Source of the DNA: Acidiferrobacteraceae bacterium
GTDB lineage: Bacteria > Pseudomonadota > Gammaproteobacteria > Acidiferrobacterales > SZUA-150
Length of the DNA stretch: 36,976 nt
NCBI GenBank assembly: GCA_003228915.1
Contig: QIGL01000022.1
Span: 1 to 36,976 of the forward strand
Direction: 5' to 3'
The translations under genes and the position numbers were made by a program. The notes under the pieces were generated by a model. It was given only the letters and a program-made list of their open reading frames with translations, was not told the origin of the DNA and searched no databases. Positions 16,495 through 24,226 of this stretch are shown piece by piece. Each line of letters opens with the position of its first letter. Position 1 is the stretch's first letter.

Positions 16495-17568
16495 ATGACC
16501 ACGTCCGACAAAAAACCATCACTCACTTATAAAGATGCGGGTGTGGATATTGATGCCGGCGAAGACCTGGTAAAAGCCATCAAACCCCTGGCGAAATCCA
16601 CGCTACGCCCGGAAGTCCTGACCGGCCTGGGCGGCTTTGGCGCCCTGTTCCAGATCCCCATGAATAAGTATCGAGAGCCCGTACTCGTTTCCGGCACCGA
16701 TGGGGTTGGCACCAAATTAAAACTGGCAATCGAGCTAGGCAAACATGATTCCATTGGCATAGACCTGGTGGCTATGTGTGTTAACGATATTATCGTCCAG
16801 GGTGCCGAGCCGTTATTTTTTCTGGATTATTTTGCCACAGGAAAACTCAATATCGAACATGGAACAGATGTCATTAGTGGCATTGCCGAAGGCTGTCGCC
16901 AAGCAGGTTGCGCCCTCATAGGCGGTGAAACTGCTGAAATGCCCGGCATGTATGCTGGCGATGATTATGACCTGGCAGGCTTTAGCGTTGGCATAGTCGA
17001 AAAGTCAGATGTTATTACTGGCGAAAAGGTAACCGAAAACGATATTTTGCTTGGCCTCGCGGCTACTGGCCTGCACTCAAACGGTTACTCCCTGGCGCGC
17101 AAAATCATAGAAGTCAGCGGCGCCGATCTCAACGATAATTTCAATGGTGCGCCTGTTTATACAGATCAAAAAACAAGCCTGGGTGAAACCTTGTTAACAC
17201 CGACTCGTATTTACGTTAAATCAATACTGGCGGCACTAGCCATGGCACCGATTAAGGCCATTGCCCATATTACCGGTGGCGGTTTAACCGATAACGTGCC
17301 CCGGGTGATGCCGAAAAATACCTGCGCGAAAATTGACCGCGATAGCTGGTCCCGGCCGGCTATTTTTAACTGGTTACAAGACCAGGGCAATATCGATGAA
17401 GACGAAATGTTACGCACATTTAACTGTGGTATTGGTATGGTGTTAATTGTCGATGCCGGTAATGCCGATAAAATTCAAGCATCATTGACACAATCAGGCG
17501 AGACCGTTTTTCGTATTGGCCGCATTACCCGCCATAAAGGCTCACCCATTGTTGATATGACCACGTAA
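16495..17568 (+). CDS. purM: Phosphoribosylformylglycinamidine cyclo-ligase (AIR synthetase)
   Basis: 357 residues, normal for Pur[18 protein letters not shown] is the conserved start. [14 protein letters not shown] is the ATP/metal loop, and [29 protein letters not shown] and [16 protein letters not shown] complete the active site. The C-terminal [13 protein letters not shown] and FNCGIGM segments are canonical. The enzyme converts FGAM to AIR using ATP, step 5 of purine synthesis. purN starts 15 bp downstream in the same direction. The upstream gap to the divergent phosphatidyltransferase should contain the promoters of both, but no PurR box is obvious. Confidence 0.96.
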   Translation: MTTSDKKPSLTYKDAGVDIDAGEDLVKAIKPLAKSTLRPEVLTGLGGFGALFQIPMNKYREPVLVSGTDGVGTKLKLAIELGKHDSIGIDLVAMCVNDIIVQGAEPLFFLDYFATGKLNIEHGTDVISGIAEGCRQAGCALIGGETAEMPGMYAGDDYDLAGFSVGIVEKSDVITGEKVTENDILLGLAATGLHSNGYSLARKIIEVSGADLNDNFNGAPVYTDQKTSLGETLLTPTRIYVKSILAALAMAPIKAIAHITGGGLTDNVPRVMPKNTCAKIDRDSWSRPAIFNWLQDQGNIDEDEMLRTFNCGIGMVLIVDAGNADKIQASLTQSGETVFRIGRITRHKGSPIVDMTT

Positions 17569-17583
17569 TACCGACAAGTATTA

Positions 17584-18246
17584 ATGGCAGCTTTTAACAT
17601 AGTAATATTAATTTCGGGTCGTGGCAGCAATATGCAGGCCATTATCGACCAGGCCTTGTCAGGTAACTTGCCCATAACAATCAAAGCAGTTATCAGTAAC
17701 CGACCTGATGCACCGGGGCTGGCGCTTGCTAGCAAACACGGCATAAACACCCGGGTCGTCGACCATGAAGACTACCCGGACAAACAAAGTTTCGAGACGG
17801 CCCTGTCAGCCTGTATAAATGAATACCAGCCCAGGTTAATCGTGTTAGCAGGGTTTATGCGGGTGCTCAGTAGTGATTTTGTTGGTAAATATAAAAACCG
17901 CATGATCAATATCCACCCGTCCCTGCTACCACAATTCACGGGCTTAAATACCCATCAACGGGCAATTATGGCCGGCGCCCGGGAACATGGTGCCTCGGTA
18001 CATTTTGTCACTGCAGATATAGACAGTGGCCCTATCATTATTCAGCGCCGCATCCCGATCGAGGCTACCGACACCCCGGAGACCCTGGCCAGCAAGGTGC
18101 TAATACAAGAACACCAAATTTACCCCCTGGCAATCAAGTGGTTTGCCGAATCCCGGCTCAAGGTACGAGCAGGCTCTGTTTTGCTGGATGGAGAAATCCA
18201 GCCCCAGCAAGGCTTTAAAAATGGCGTGAATAAACAAAATAATTAA
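17584..18246 (+). CDS. purN: Phosphoribosylglycinamide formyltransferase (GART)
   Basis: 220 residues. IVILISGRGSNMQAI is the phosphate-binding start. NIHPSLLPQF contains catalytic Asn and His, and HFVTADIDSGPII contains catalytic Asp. It transfers the formyl group from 10-formyl-THF to GAR in step 3 of purine synthesis. One oddity: PurN normally reads FxGxxxHxxA, and here it is FTGLNTHQRAI, still acceptable. It follows purM by 15 bp and forms the usual purMN operon. Downstream, a short AGCAT/ATGCT hairpin is the only terminator-like structure. Confidence 0.95.
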   Translation: MAAFNIVILISGRGSNMQAIIDQALSGNLPITIKAVISNRPDAPGLALASKHGINTRVVDHEDYPDKQSFETALSACINEYQPRLIVLAGFMRVLSSDFVGKYKNRMINIHPSLLPQFTGLNTHQRAIMAGAREHGASVHFVTADIDSGPIIIQRRIPIEATDTPETLASKVLIQEHQIYPLAIKWFAESRLKVRAGSVLLDGEIQPQQGFKNGVNKQNN

Positions 18247-18371
18247 GCATATTCATGCTAAGCCATTGTTTTAATTAAATAATAATCATATTTTTCACAT
18301 AACCGGATCAGCGGCATGGCATGGAAAGACGATAAATGTCACCATAGCTGCGATTTTCTTGCCTCTCATTG

Positions 18372-18397
18372 GGAATAAATTCATTCGCAACTGCGTC
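18372..18397 (+). promoter_or_regulatory. Candidate ECF sigma promoter (GGAAT-N17-CGTC)
   Basis: GGAAT at 18372-18376 and CGTC at 18394-18397 are separated by 17 bp. This is the GGAA...CGTC arrangement widely seen for ECF-type promoters. It lies 43 bp before the start of the ECF sigma gene, so it could make that gene self-activating. I found no second copy with this spacing before other genes in the window. Confidence 0.45.
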
Positions 18398-18439
18398 GAT
18401 TTAAATATGCTGGGCTAACCCAGGGCAACAGGTTTAAGT

Positions 18440-19015
18440 ATGTTAAGGATTTTTCGTCGAACTAAAGAGGCACGCAAAAAGCTGGAAACACAGCGTGTCA
18501 GGCTATACCGGGTTGCCTATGCCTGGAGTCGTAACCCGGCATTGGCTGACGATCTGGTCCAGGAAACATTGACAAAAGCATTACAAAAATCTTCCCAGTT
18601 ACGTGATCCTGATGCCGGTGAGGCGTGGTTATTCACGATTATGAATAATTGCTTTCGAGATCATTTTAGACGTTTACGGGAAACAGAAGATATCGATAAC
18701 GTCACGCTAATAAGCGAAGGTACACCCGAAGAAGACAATGCCCAACTGGAAACCGTGCAGAAAGTGAGAAATGCCGTCGCACAATTATCGCAAGACAAAT
18801 GCCAGGTGGTAACGCTCGTGGACCTGGAAGGTTTTAGTTACATTGAAGTCGCGAATATTTTGGGAATACCGGTTGGAACAGTCATGAGCAGGCTCTGTCG
18901 TGCCAGAAATATACTTAAATCGAAGCTCCTGGCTGAATATAAGGAAGTAACAGGTAATGAACCTGCGGTAGCTTCGACAAAAAAAGAAGAAAAACGATTA
19001 CGGAGAATCAAATGA
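18440..19015 (+). CDS. ECF-type RNA polymerase sigma factor
   Basis: 191 residues. Sigma region 2 spans about 15-80 (RLYRVAYAWSRNPALADDLVQETLTKAL... with WLFTIMNNCFRDHFRR for -10 recognition). Region 4 spans about 110-170 (LSQDKCQVVTLVDLEGFSYIEVANILGIPVGTVMSRLCRAR), the -35-binding helix-turn-helix. Regions 1 and 3 are absent, as in ECF sigmas. The C-terminus is a basic tail of about 20 residues. The stop overlaps the anti-sigma start (ATGA), so the two are translationally coupled, the standard ECF/anti-sigma arrangement. A GGAAT-N17-CGTC promoter candidate precedes it. Confidence 0.93.
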   Translation: MLRIFRRTKEARKKLETQRVRLYRVAYAWSRNPALADDLVQETLTKALQKSSQLRDPDAGEAWLFTIMNNCFRDHFRRLRETEDIDNVTLISEGTPEEDNAQLETVQKVRNAVAQLSQDKCQVVTLVDLEGFSYIEVANILGIPVGTVMSRLCRARNILKSKLLAEYKEVTGNEPAVASTKKEEKRLRRIK

Positions 19016-19848
19016 ATAAAGATCGACCGCCAATATCTGATGAGTTTCTAAGCGCCTTTGTTGATAATCAATTAACTCAGGAAGAAAAAGCTGATGCTTA
19101 CGACCAGATCAGCGAGAACAAAGAAATCAATATGCGAATTTGTGAATTACGCAAGGTATCAGATCTTGTACGACTGGCTTATGCCAACCCGCCAGCTGCG
19201 CCTAATGCACAGGAAAAATCAATCACTAAAAGCCCCCGGTTAAATATTGCTGCCTGCCTGCTGGCCGGACTTACCCTGGTGCTTGGTGTCGTCTTAGGCT
19301 GGAATATCGGACCAGCCCAGGAAAACCAGGCCAAGCTGGCTGAGCATGAAAAAATGAAAATAGATCATACTCAAATGTCTCAGCGTCATAAAAAAATGGC
19401 GGCCAAAATGACAGCTGGTAATACGGTTGGCAAACAGATATCTAGTGATGCGGCAGCAACTGATGTTCAGACTGACCCGGAACTAGTCAAGATCCTGATT
19501 CACCTCAATTCGGGTGAACCTGAACTGGTTCAGGAGTCTCTCGATGCTTTGGAGAACGTACTCAGGTATTACCGTAAAATTGGTCAGGATGCACGCATCG
19601 AAATGGTGGCCAATGGTGACGGTATTAATCTTCTACGGAAAGATGTCTCGCCATTTCCGGAAAGAATCAAGCGCATGCAACAAGAATATGACAATTTAAC
19701 TTTTGTTGCCTGTCAAAATTCGATAACCCGTTTAGAGGATGAGCGCGGCGTGGTTGCCAAGCTTATCCCCGGTGTCGTCGTGATCGACTCTGGCGTGGCG
19801 CAGCTTATGCGTCGCCAACATCAGGGCTGGGCCTATATTCGGGTCTAG
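19012..19848 (+). CDS. Membrane anti-sigma factor with C-terminal periplasmic DsrE-like domain
   Basis: 278 residues. Residues 1-60 look like a cytoplasmic anti-sigma domain (DEFLSAFVDNQLTQEEK, the usual opening, and a helix ending in an Arg-rich face). A single membrane helix spans about 78-99. A Lys/Met-rich linker with coiled-coil character covers about 105-135. Residues 157-278 form a DsrE-like fold: ILIHLNSGEPELVQESLDAL, then ARIEMVANGDGINLL, then LTFVACQNSI with Cys234, and GVAQLMRRQHQGWAYIRV at the end. This C-terminal part aligns over its whole length with the next gene's product, including the C[QA]N[ST]I motif. I infer that the periplasmic domain senses a sulfur or redox signal and releases sigma. 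Confidence 0.8.
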   Translation: MNKDRPPISDEFLSAFVDNQLTQEEKADAYDQISENKEINMRICELRKVSDLVRLAYANPPAAPNAQEKSITKSPRLNIAACLLAGLTLVLGVVLGWNIGPAQENQAKLAEHEKMKIDHTQMSQRHKKMAAKMTAGNTVGKQISSDAAATDVQTDPELVKILIHLNSGEPELVQESLDALENVLRYYRKIGQDARIEMVANGDGINLLRKDVSPFPERIKRMQQEYDNLTFVACQNSITRLEDERGVVAKLIPGVVVIDSGVAQLMRRQHQGWAYIRV

Positions 19849-19906
19849 ATAATTACACTAGAGATTACATCTAGTTCAACACACTAGTACTATCAGGAGA
19901 AGCTAC

Positions 19907-20344
19907 ATGAAAAAACTGATTGCAATTGCAATAATGGCCGCTCTTGGCTTTGGCGTTACAGTGGCCAATGCCGGAAGTTATGGCAAACAAAAAGTTGTCT
20001 ACCATATCAACTACAAGAAAGAAAAACGCCAGTTTGGTGCCTTACGTAACATCCAGAATCACATCAACGCTGTTGGTAAAGAAAACCTGGATCTCCGCGT
20101 TGTCATGCATGGCGGTGGTTACACACTGTTAAAGCGTGCTAACACAGACCCAAACATGCAAAGCAAGGTTGTCAGCCTTAAAAAGCAAGGCATCAAGTTC
20201 AACATTTGCGCGAACACAATTCGTGGCAAAAAACTGAACTACAAGAATGACCTGTATGACGTAGAGCAAGCTGACATCGTTCCATCTGGTGTTGCTGAAC
20301 TGGCTCACCTGCAAGCTAAAGGTTTTACCTACATCAAGCCTTAA
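19907..20344 (+). CDS. Periplasmic DsrE-family protein
   Basis: 145 residues with AGGAGA just before the ATG. A signal peptide covers residues 1-22 (MKKLIAIAIMAALGFGVTVANAG). The mature part has the DsrE-like opening KVVYHINYKKEKRQFGALRN, the strand LDLRVVMHGGGY, then IKFNICANTI with the single mature Cys at 101, and DIVPSGVAELAHLQAKG. The full length aligns with the C-terminal domain of the anti-sigma factor upstream. The family (COG1416-like) relates to DsrE sulfur-trafficking subunits. The role may be to bind or relay a sulfane sulfur or thiol signal, which is inference. It ends in a strong terminator. Confidence 0.85.
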   Translation: MKKLIAIAIMAALGFGVTVANAGSYGKQKVVYHINYKKEKRQFGALRNIQNHINAVGKENLDLRVVMHGGGYTLLKRANTDPNMQSKVVSLKKQGIKFNICANTIRGKKLNYKNDLYDVEQADIVPSGVAELAHLQAKGFTYIKP

Positions 20345-20394
20345 AACTTGTTAGTAACTTATAATTAATAATAAATAAAGTTTTATAATTACCA

Positions 20395-20420
20395 GGCCCG
20401 CACTTGTGCGGGCCTTTTTT
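20395..20420 (+). terminator. Rho-independent terminator of the sigma/anti-sigma/DsrE unit
   Basis: GGCCCGCA-CTTG-TGCGGGCC is a perfect 8-bp GC-rich stem with a 4-nt loop, followed directly by TTTTTT. It lies 50 bp after the DsrE stop codon and closes the unit beginning at 18440. Confidence 0.92.
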
Positions 20421-20433
20421 ATGCTTAAGGAAA

Positions 20434-20662
20434 CCCTGATCAATGATATGATTGTCATTCCGACATGTATTTGTCATTCCGACCGAAGCGGAGGAATCTT
20501 GAACTCCCTGATACTGCTGAAGTTCCGTGGGTTGAGATCTCTCGGCAACTCGATTGCTGTTCCCGACGCAATTCTACATCCTCCATCTGACCGCCAGGGA
20601 CGGCGGGAATGCAATAGGCATGGAGTCGTCCACTGCGGTCGAGATGACAATTGATCAGACCT
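20434..20662. repeat. MITE-like dispersed repeat with inverted ends
   Basis: The left end reads CTGATCAAT...ATTGTCATTCCGAC and the right end is its inverted counterpart GTCGAGATGACAATTGATCAG. Within it GTCATTCCGACCGAAGCGG and GGAATCTTGAA belong to a sequence type seen as dispersed palindromic repeats in many genomes. TGTCATTCCGAC is present twice near the left end (20453-20464 and 20471-20482), suggesting internal duplication. About 229 bp, no protein; short open frames inside are spurious. It fills the gap between the terminator and the NUDIX gene. Confidence 0.65.
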
Positions 20663-20708
20663 TCATTAATATAATTGACGCGCTTAATTTTACTTGTGCA
20701 TTTTCAGT

Positions 20709-21125
20709 CTAATTAACTGCTCGCCATTGCTGGTAATCTGACAGTATCTGGTTGTGATCAAACACGAGATTATCGGGCAACTCTTTGACAGGCCAGGCTT
20801 CAGCAGCGGCTGCATCATCCTGACCAATCGGCTCACCCTTGGCCTCGGCCACGTAAACCACCGAAACCGTATGGCCACGGGGATCGCGGGCAGGATCGGA
20901 GTACACGCCTAACAACGCTTTGAGACTTACATCAAGCCCCGTTTCTTCGCGCGCTTCCCGTCGTGCTGCGGTCTCTACTGTCTCCCCCACTTCCACAAAA
21001 CCGCCCGGAAGCGCCCGACCCAGCGGTTCGTATTTTCGCTGAATCAGCACAATCGGCCGATTTGGCTGATCTAGCAATTCAATAATAATATCCACAGTCA
21101 ACTCGGGTGTTTTGGGTCTAGTCAT
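20709..21125 (-). CDS. NUDIX hydrolase, ADP-ribose pyrophosphatase-like
   Basis: 138 residues. The NUDIX box is GGFVEVGETVETAARREAREETGL (about residues 41-64), with all metal-binding glutamates. The flanking IVLIQRKYEPLGRALPGGF and the following YSDPARDPRGHTVSVVYV are typical of the ADP-ribose pyrophosphatase subgroup, which cleaves ADP-ribose to AMP and ribose 5-phosphate. The substrate is inferred from that motif. There is no strong ribosome-binding site before the ATG. The gene stands alone beside a palindromic repeat. Confidence 0.85.
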   Translation of the reverse strand: MTRPKTPELTVDIIIELLDQPNRPIVLIQRKYEPLGRALPGGFVEVGETVETAARREAREETGLDVSLKALLGVYSDPARDPRGHTVSVVYVAEAKGEPIGQDDAAAAEAWPVKELPDNLVFDHNQILSDYQQWRAVN

Positions 21126-21317
21126 TCTAAATTACTGGTCTTGAGGTTAAAATTATCGAGAAAATTCAATTTTCAGCCGCTTGACTTGGGGAGATAATGA
21201 GCAAACAGGCCCATAGCAACAAAATTGTCATCACAAATTCCCGTTAAATTCAAATTCATCTGATCAAAATTAAAGACCTGGCAATTGAAATTCCCATCGG
21301 GCGGCCCTATTTTGGTT

Positions 21318-21323
21318 TATAAT
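21318..21323 (+). promoter_or_regulatory. Candidate -10 box for the desaturase gene
   Basis: TATAAT, a perfect sigma-70 -10 consensus, lies 44 bp before the desaturase start. A -35 hexamer is not convincing at 16-18 bp upstream, so the promoter may need an activator. The ribosome-binding site AGGAGGAAA precedes the ATG. Confidence 0.5.
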
Positions 21324-21367
21324 ACACTTGTACACGTAAAGATATTCAAGCAGGAGGAAACCGTTAC

Positions 21368-22558
21368 ATGTTGTCTGGTCTAATTACGCTGCCCTGGTGG
21401 GGCTACATTGTCATCACGCTAATTGTTACACACATAACAATCACTGGCGTCACACTCTATTTGCATCGTTGTCAGGCACATCGAGCGCTAAATTTACACC
21501 CGATCGTCAGCCATTTCTTCCGATTCTGGTTGTGGTTAACAACGGGCATGATTACAAAAGAATGGGCATCAATCCATCGTAAACACCATGCAAAATGCGA
21601 AACAGCCGAAGACCCGCACAGCCCGGTTGTCGAAGGCATTAACAAAGTACTCTGGGACGGTGTTGACCTGTATCGCCAGGAATCCAGAAACCCTGACACC
21701 ATGGAGAAGTATGGACACGGCACCCCGGATGACTGGATAGAGAAAAATCTCTACTCAAAACATTCTGGCATGGGTATTCGCCTTTTATTGGCGATCAACC
21801 TTGTCCTTTTTGGTCCAGTTGGCTTATCGATCTGGGCAATTGAAATGATCTGGATTCCTTTCTGGGCTGCTGGCATGATCAATGGCGTCGGCCATTACTG
21901 GGGTTACCGAAACTTCGAGGTAGCTGATGCCAGTACCAATATTTCACCGTGGGGAATTATTGTCGGCGGTGAAGAAATGCATAACAACCACCATACCTAC
22001 CCCAGTTCAGCCAAATTCTCCATCAAATGGTGGGAGTTTGATATCGGCTGGCTATATATCAGCATCCTGAGGATGTTGGGCCTGGCCACAGTTAAAAAAA
22101 TAGCACCAAAACCGGTCTATGATAAAAGCAAAACATTTTGCGATATTGAAACTGTCAAAGCCGTCATTCATAACCGCTTCCAGATCATGTCGCATTTTGC
22201 AAAAGATGTATTAAAAAGTGTCCATAAAGAAGAAGTTCGCAAGGCCGCCGACAATGACCCCGAGCACTGGAATATCATCAAAAGAGCGCGGCGTTTACTG
22301 GTGCGTGATGTCAACCGCCTGGATGAAATCGCCCATAGACGACTGGCCCAGATTCTGGACAGCAACCACACACTTAAAACTGTTTATCACATGAAAGAAA
22401 AACTTCAGGATATCTGGCAACGATCTGCGACTAACCAGGAAAATCTGTTGCACGCGCTTGAGGAATGGTGCCGTCAGGCCGAAGCGACAGGTATCCATGC
22501 TTTACGTGAGTTCTCAATGAAATTACGCACTTATAGCATTTCACCGCTACCAGCCTGA
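21368..22558 (+). CDS. Acyl-lipid/acyl-CoA desaturase (DesA type) with C-terminal helical extension
   Basis: 396 residues. The three histidine boxes of the membrane diiron desaturases are HRCQAH (33-38), HRKHH (70-74) and HNNHH (205-209), with the extra GVGHYWG His at 176. Membrane helices flank them (about 10-30, 45-62, 138-172). The oxygen-dependent enzyme introduces a Delta9 double bond into fatty acyl chains, tuning membrane fluidity. Residues 250-396 form a basic, helical extension with several His and Arg, as in the roughly 394-residue Pseudomonas DesA proteins; its function is unknown. Ribosome-binding site AGGAGGAAA and a perfect TATAAT upstream. Converges on the HNH gene 38 bp downstream. 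Confidence 0.92.
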   Translation: MLSGLITLPWWGYIVITLIVTHITITGVTLYLHRCQAHRALNLHPIVSHFFRFWLWLTTGMITKEWASIHRKHHAKCETAEDPHSPVVEGINKVLWDGVDLYRQESRNPDTMEKYGHGTPDDWIEKNLYSKHSGMGIRLLLAINLVLFGPVGLSIWAIEMIWIPFWAAGMINGVGHYWGYRNFEVADASTNISPWGIIVGGEEMHNNHHTYPSSAKFSIKWWEFDIGWLYISILRMLGLATVKKIAPKPVYDKSKTFCDIETVKAVIHNRFQIMSHFAKDVLKSVHKEEVRKAADNDPEHWNIIKRARRLLVRDVNRLDEIAHRRLAQILDSNHTLKTVYHMKEKLQDIWQRSATNQENLLHALEEWCRQAEATGIHALREFSMKLRTYSISPLPA

Positions 22559-22596
22559 CCACAAGTGGCGAGCGGCTGATTACCAGCCACAAGTTA

Positions 22597-23193
22597 CTAG
22601 TTACTAGCCAAGCGCTGATGCAATGGGCTGGTGCGCGGGAAGTGTGCCACCAAAAAATCCATTTGATCAGCCAGTACCCGTTTGCCTTGCAAATAAACGT
22701 ATTCTGCATGGGTCGGAATAAAAGGAACTGCCAGCAGCTCCATATTCGCCTGCTCAGGGGTTTGACCGGCCTTATGGTTATTGCATCGCTTACAGGCAGT
22801 GACAACATTCTGCCAGTGATCCTGGCCGCCCTTGCTAATCGGTTTTATATGGTCACGCGATAAATCACGAGCCAGGAAATGATTGCCGCAGTACATGCAA
22901 AGAAAGGCATCCCGGGCAAACAGGGCCTTGTTATTGAGTGGCGGCAGGTACTTGTCCCGATTACGCAGCCAGCTGTAACTTTCTCCTGCCGTGGCAATAA
23001 TTGAGTTTACCTCAATGACGCTACGCTTCCTGGTGACGGCATTGGTACCGCCATAAACCTTATATAGCGTGTTGCCGCATGAATAGGCGACCTGTCCCAG
23101 GTGATAAATACGAACAGCATCCCGATAATCAATCCACTCCAGTGGCATACCTGAAATATCAGTTCTCAAGATTTGCTGATTAAGTAAATGCAT
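22597..23193 (-). CDS. HNH endonuclease family protein
   Basis: 198 residues from ATG 23193; an in-frame TTG directly before it is an unlikely start. The zinc-finger HNH domain spans about 95-150: CMYC and CKRC supply the zinc, RDHIKPISKGGQD contains the catalytic DH, and WQNVVTACKRCNNHK the N and final residues. This compact HNH layout matches a widespread stand-alone chromosomal family. Such proteins nick or cut DNA in general; no restriction or phage partner is nearby, so its cellular role is unknown. The N-terminal 90 residues precede the nuclease as an unassigned domain. Its upstream gap to 23408 (214 bp) shows no clear element. Confidence 0.88.
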   Translation of the reverse strand: MHLLNQQILRTDISGMPLEWIDYRDAVRIYHLGQVAYSCGNTLYKVYGGTNAVTRKRSVIEVNSIIATAGESYSWLRNRDKYLPPLNNKALFARDAFLCMYCGNHFLARDLSRDHIKPISKGGQDHWQNVVTACKRCNNHKAGQTPEQANMELLAVPFIPTHAEYVYLQGKRVLADQMDFLVAHFPRTSPLHQRLASN

Positions 23194-23407
23194 CAACTTT
23201 CATCCGGCTTAAAATGTTGTCCGTGCTTAACAATATAGCCTAAGTATATGGTATTTCTGATTATTCTGACAGGCAATTAACAATAATAACTTTTTCTTTT
23301 AATGATATACGCTGTTATTTGAGCAATAAAACAGGCTTGATTTATAACGACGGGTTCTTTTTAATGGATGCTACAAGTTACGTATTTACTCAACAGGAAC
23401 TTCAAAG

Positions 23408-23722
23408 ATGCTGCTTACGAATCTGGAAATTGTGCCGGGAAAAAGAATCACCAAACACCTGGGATTGGTACAGGGCAGTTCTGTACGCGCCAAACATGTT
23501 GGGCGTGACATTATGGCCAGCTTAAAAAATATTTTTGGTGGTGAATTGAAAGGTTACACGGAGCTGCTCCAGGAGTCTCGCGAAGAAGCAATTAACAGGA
23601 TGCAGGCCCAGGCTGAAAAAGTAGGTGCAAATGCAATTCTGAATGTAAGATTTTCGACATCTTCAATCGCCCAGGGTGCAGCAGAGTTATTTGCTTACGG
23701 CACTGCCGTTGTCCTGGAGTAA
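23408..23722 (+). CDS. YbjQ/UPF0145 family protein
   Basis: 104 residues. The full length matches YbjQ: opening EIVPGKRITKHLGLVQGSSV, middle IMASLKNIFGGELKGYTELLQESREEAINRM, and end GANAILNVRFSTSSI...ELFAYGTAVVL. The family is annotated as a putative heavy-metal-binding, pentameric beta-barrel protein of unknown function. The next gene encodes a second, membrane-anchored copy 29 bp downstream, and an M48 peptidase follows, so the three form one operon. Confidence 0.88.
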   Translation: MLLTNLEIVPGKRITKHLGLVQGSSVRAKHVGRDIMASLKNIFGGELKGYTELLQESREEAINRMQAQAEKVGANAILNVRFSTSSIAQGAAELFAYGTAVVLE

Positions 23723-23751
23723 TTTTTGGGAGTAATGTTTGAGGAATAACG

Positions 23752-24204
23752 ATGGTTGATCTGATAGTCTTGCTGGTATTGCTCGCGCTCGGATACGGCT
23801 TTGGTCGGTATGCTGAAAAAACTCACTATCGTTCCATTATCAAACGTGAAAAACTGTTACGAAAAATACCCGCCATCGCCTCAAAATTTCCACCCATGTA
23901 CCGGAATCCCCCCGAAACCATTTTGGTAACTGGTGGTATTGTGATTTCTGTGGACTATTTCAAACGTTTTGTTGCCTCTCTGCGAAATATTATTGGCGGC
24001 AGGATCACCTCCTATGAGTCATTGCTGGATCGTGCCAGGCGCGAGGCAATTTTGCGTATGAAAGAACAGGCGAGAGATCAGGGTGGCAGCATGGTTTTTA
24101 ATGTTAAAATCGAAACCGCCTCAATCTCAAAAGGCAGAAAAAATACCATTGGATCAGTTGAGGTCTTTGCCTATGGCACCGCCCTGCTAATAAAGAGCAA
24201 CTAA
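23752..24204 (+). CDS. Membrane-anchored YbjQ-like protein
   Basis: 150 residues. Residues 1-17 are a hydrophobic helix (VDLIVLLVLLALGYGFG) acting as an anchor. A basic linker with KFPPMYRNPPETILVTGG follows, then a YbjQ domain over about 57-150. It keeps KRFVASLRNIIGGRITSYESLLDRARREAILRMKEQA and VFAYGTALLI but lacks the VPG start of its neighbour. Ribosome-binding site GAGGAATAA. It is the second member of the YbjQ-YbjQ-M48 operon. I infer that it forms hetero-oligomers with the soluble YbjQ protein at the membrane, but this is only suggested by the pairing. Confidence 0.82.
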   Translation: MVDLIVLLVLLALGYGFGRYAEKTHYRSIIKREKLLRKIPAIASKFPPMYRNPPETILVTGGIVISVDYFKRFVASLRNIIGGRITSYESLLDRARREAILRMKEQARDQGGSMVFNVKIETASISKGRKNTIGSVEVFAYGTALLIKSN

Positions 24205-24226
24205 TTAGTGGTCATGAGAAATCAGA

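Noticed and set aside
20406-20654. 82-codon frame inside the dispersed repeat
   Set aside because: It arises from repeat sequence and the terminator, with no ribosome-binding site.
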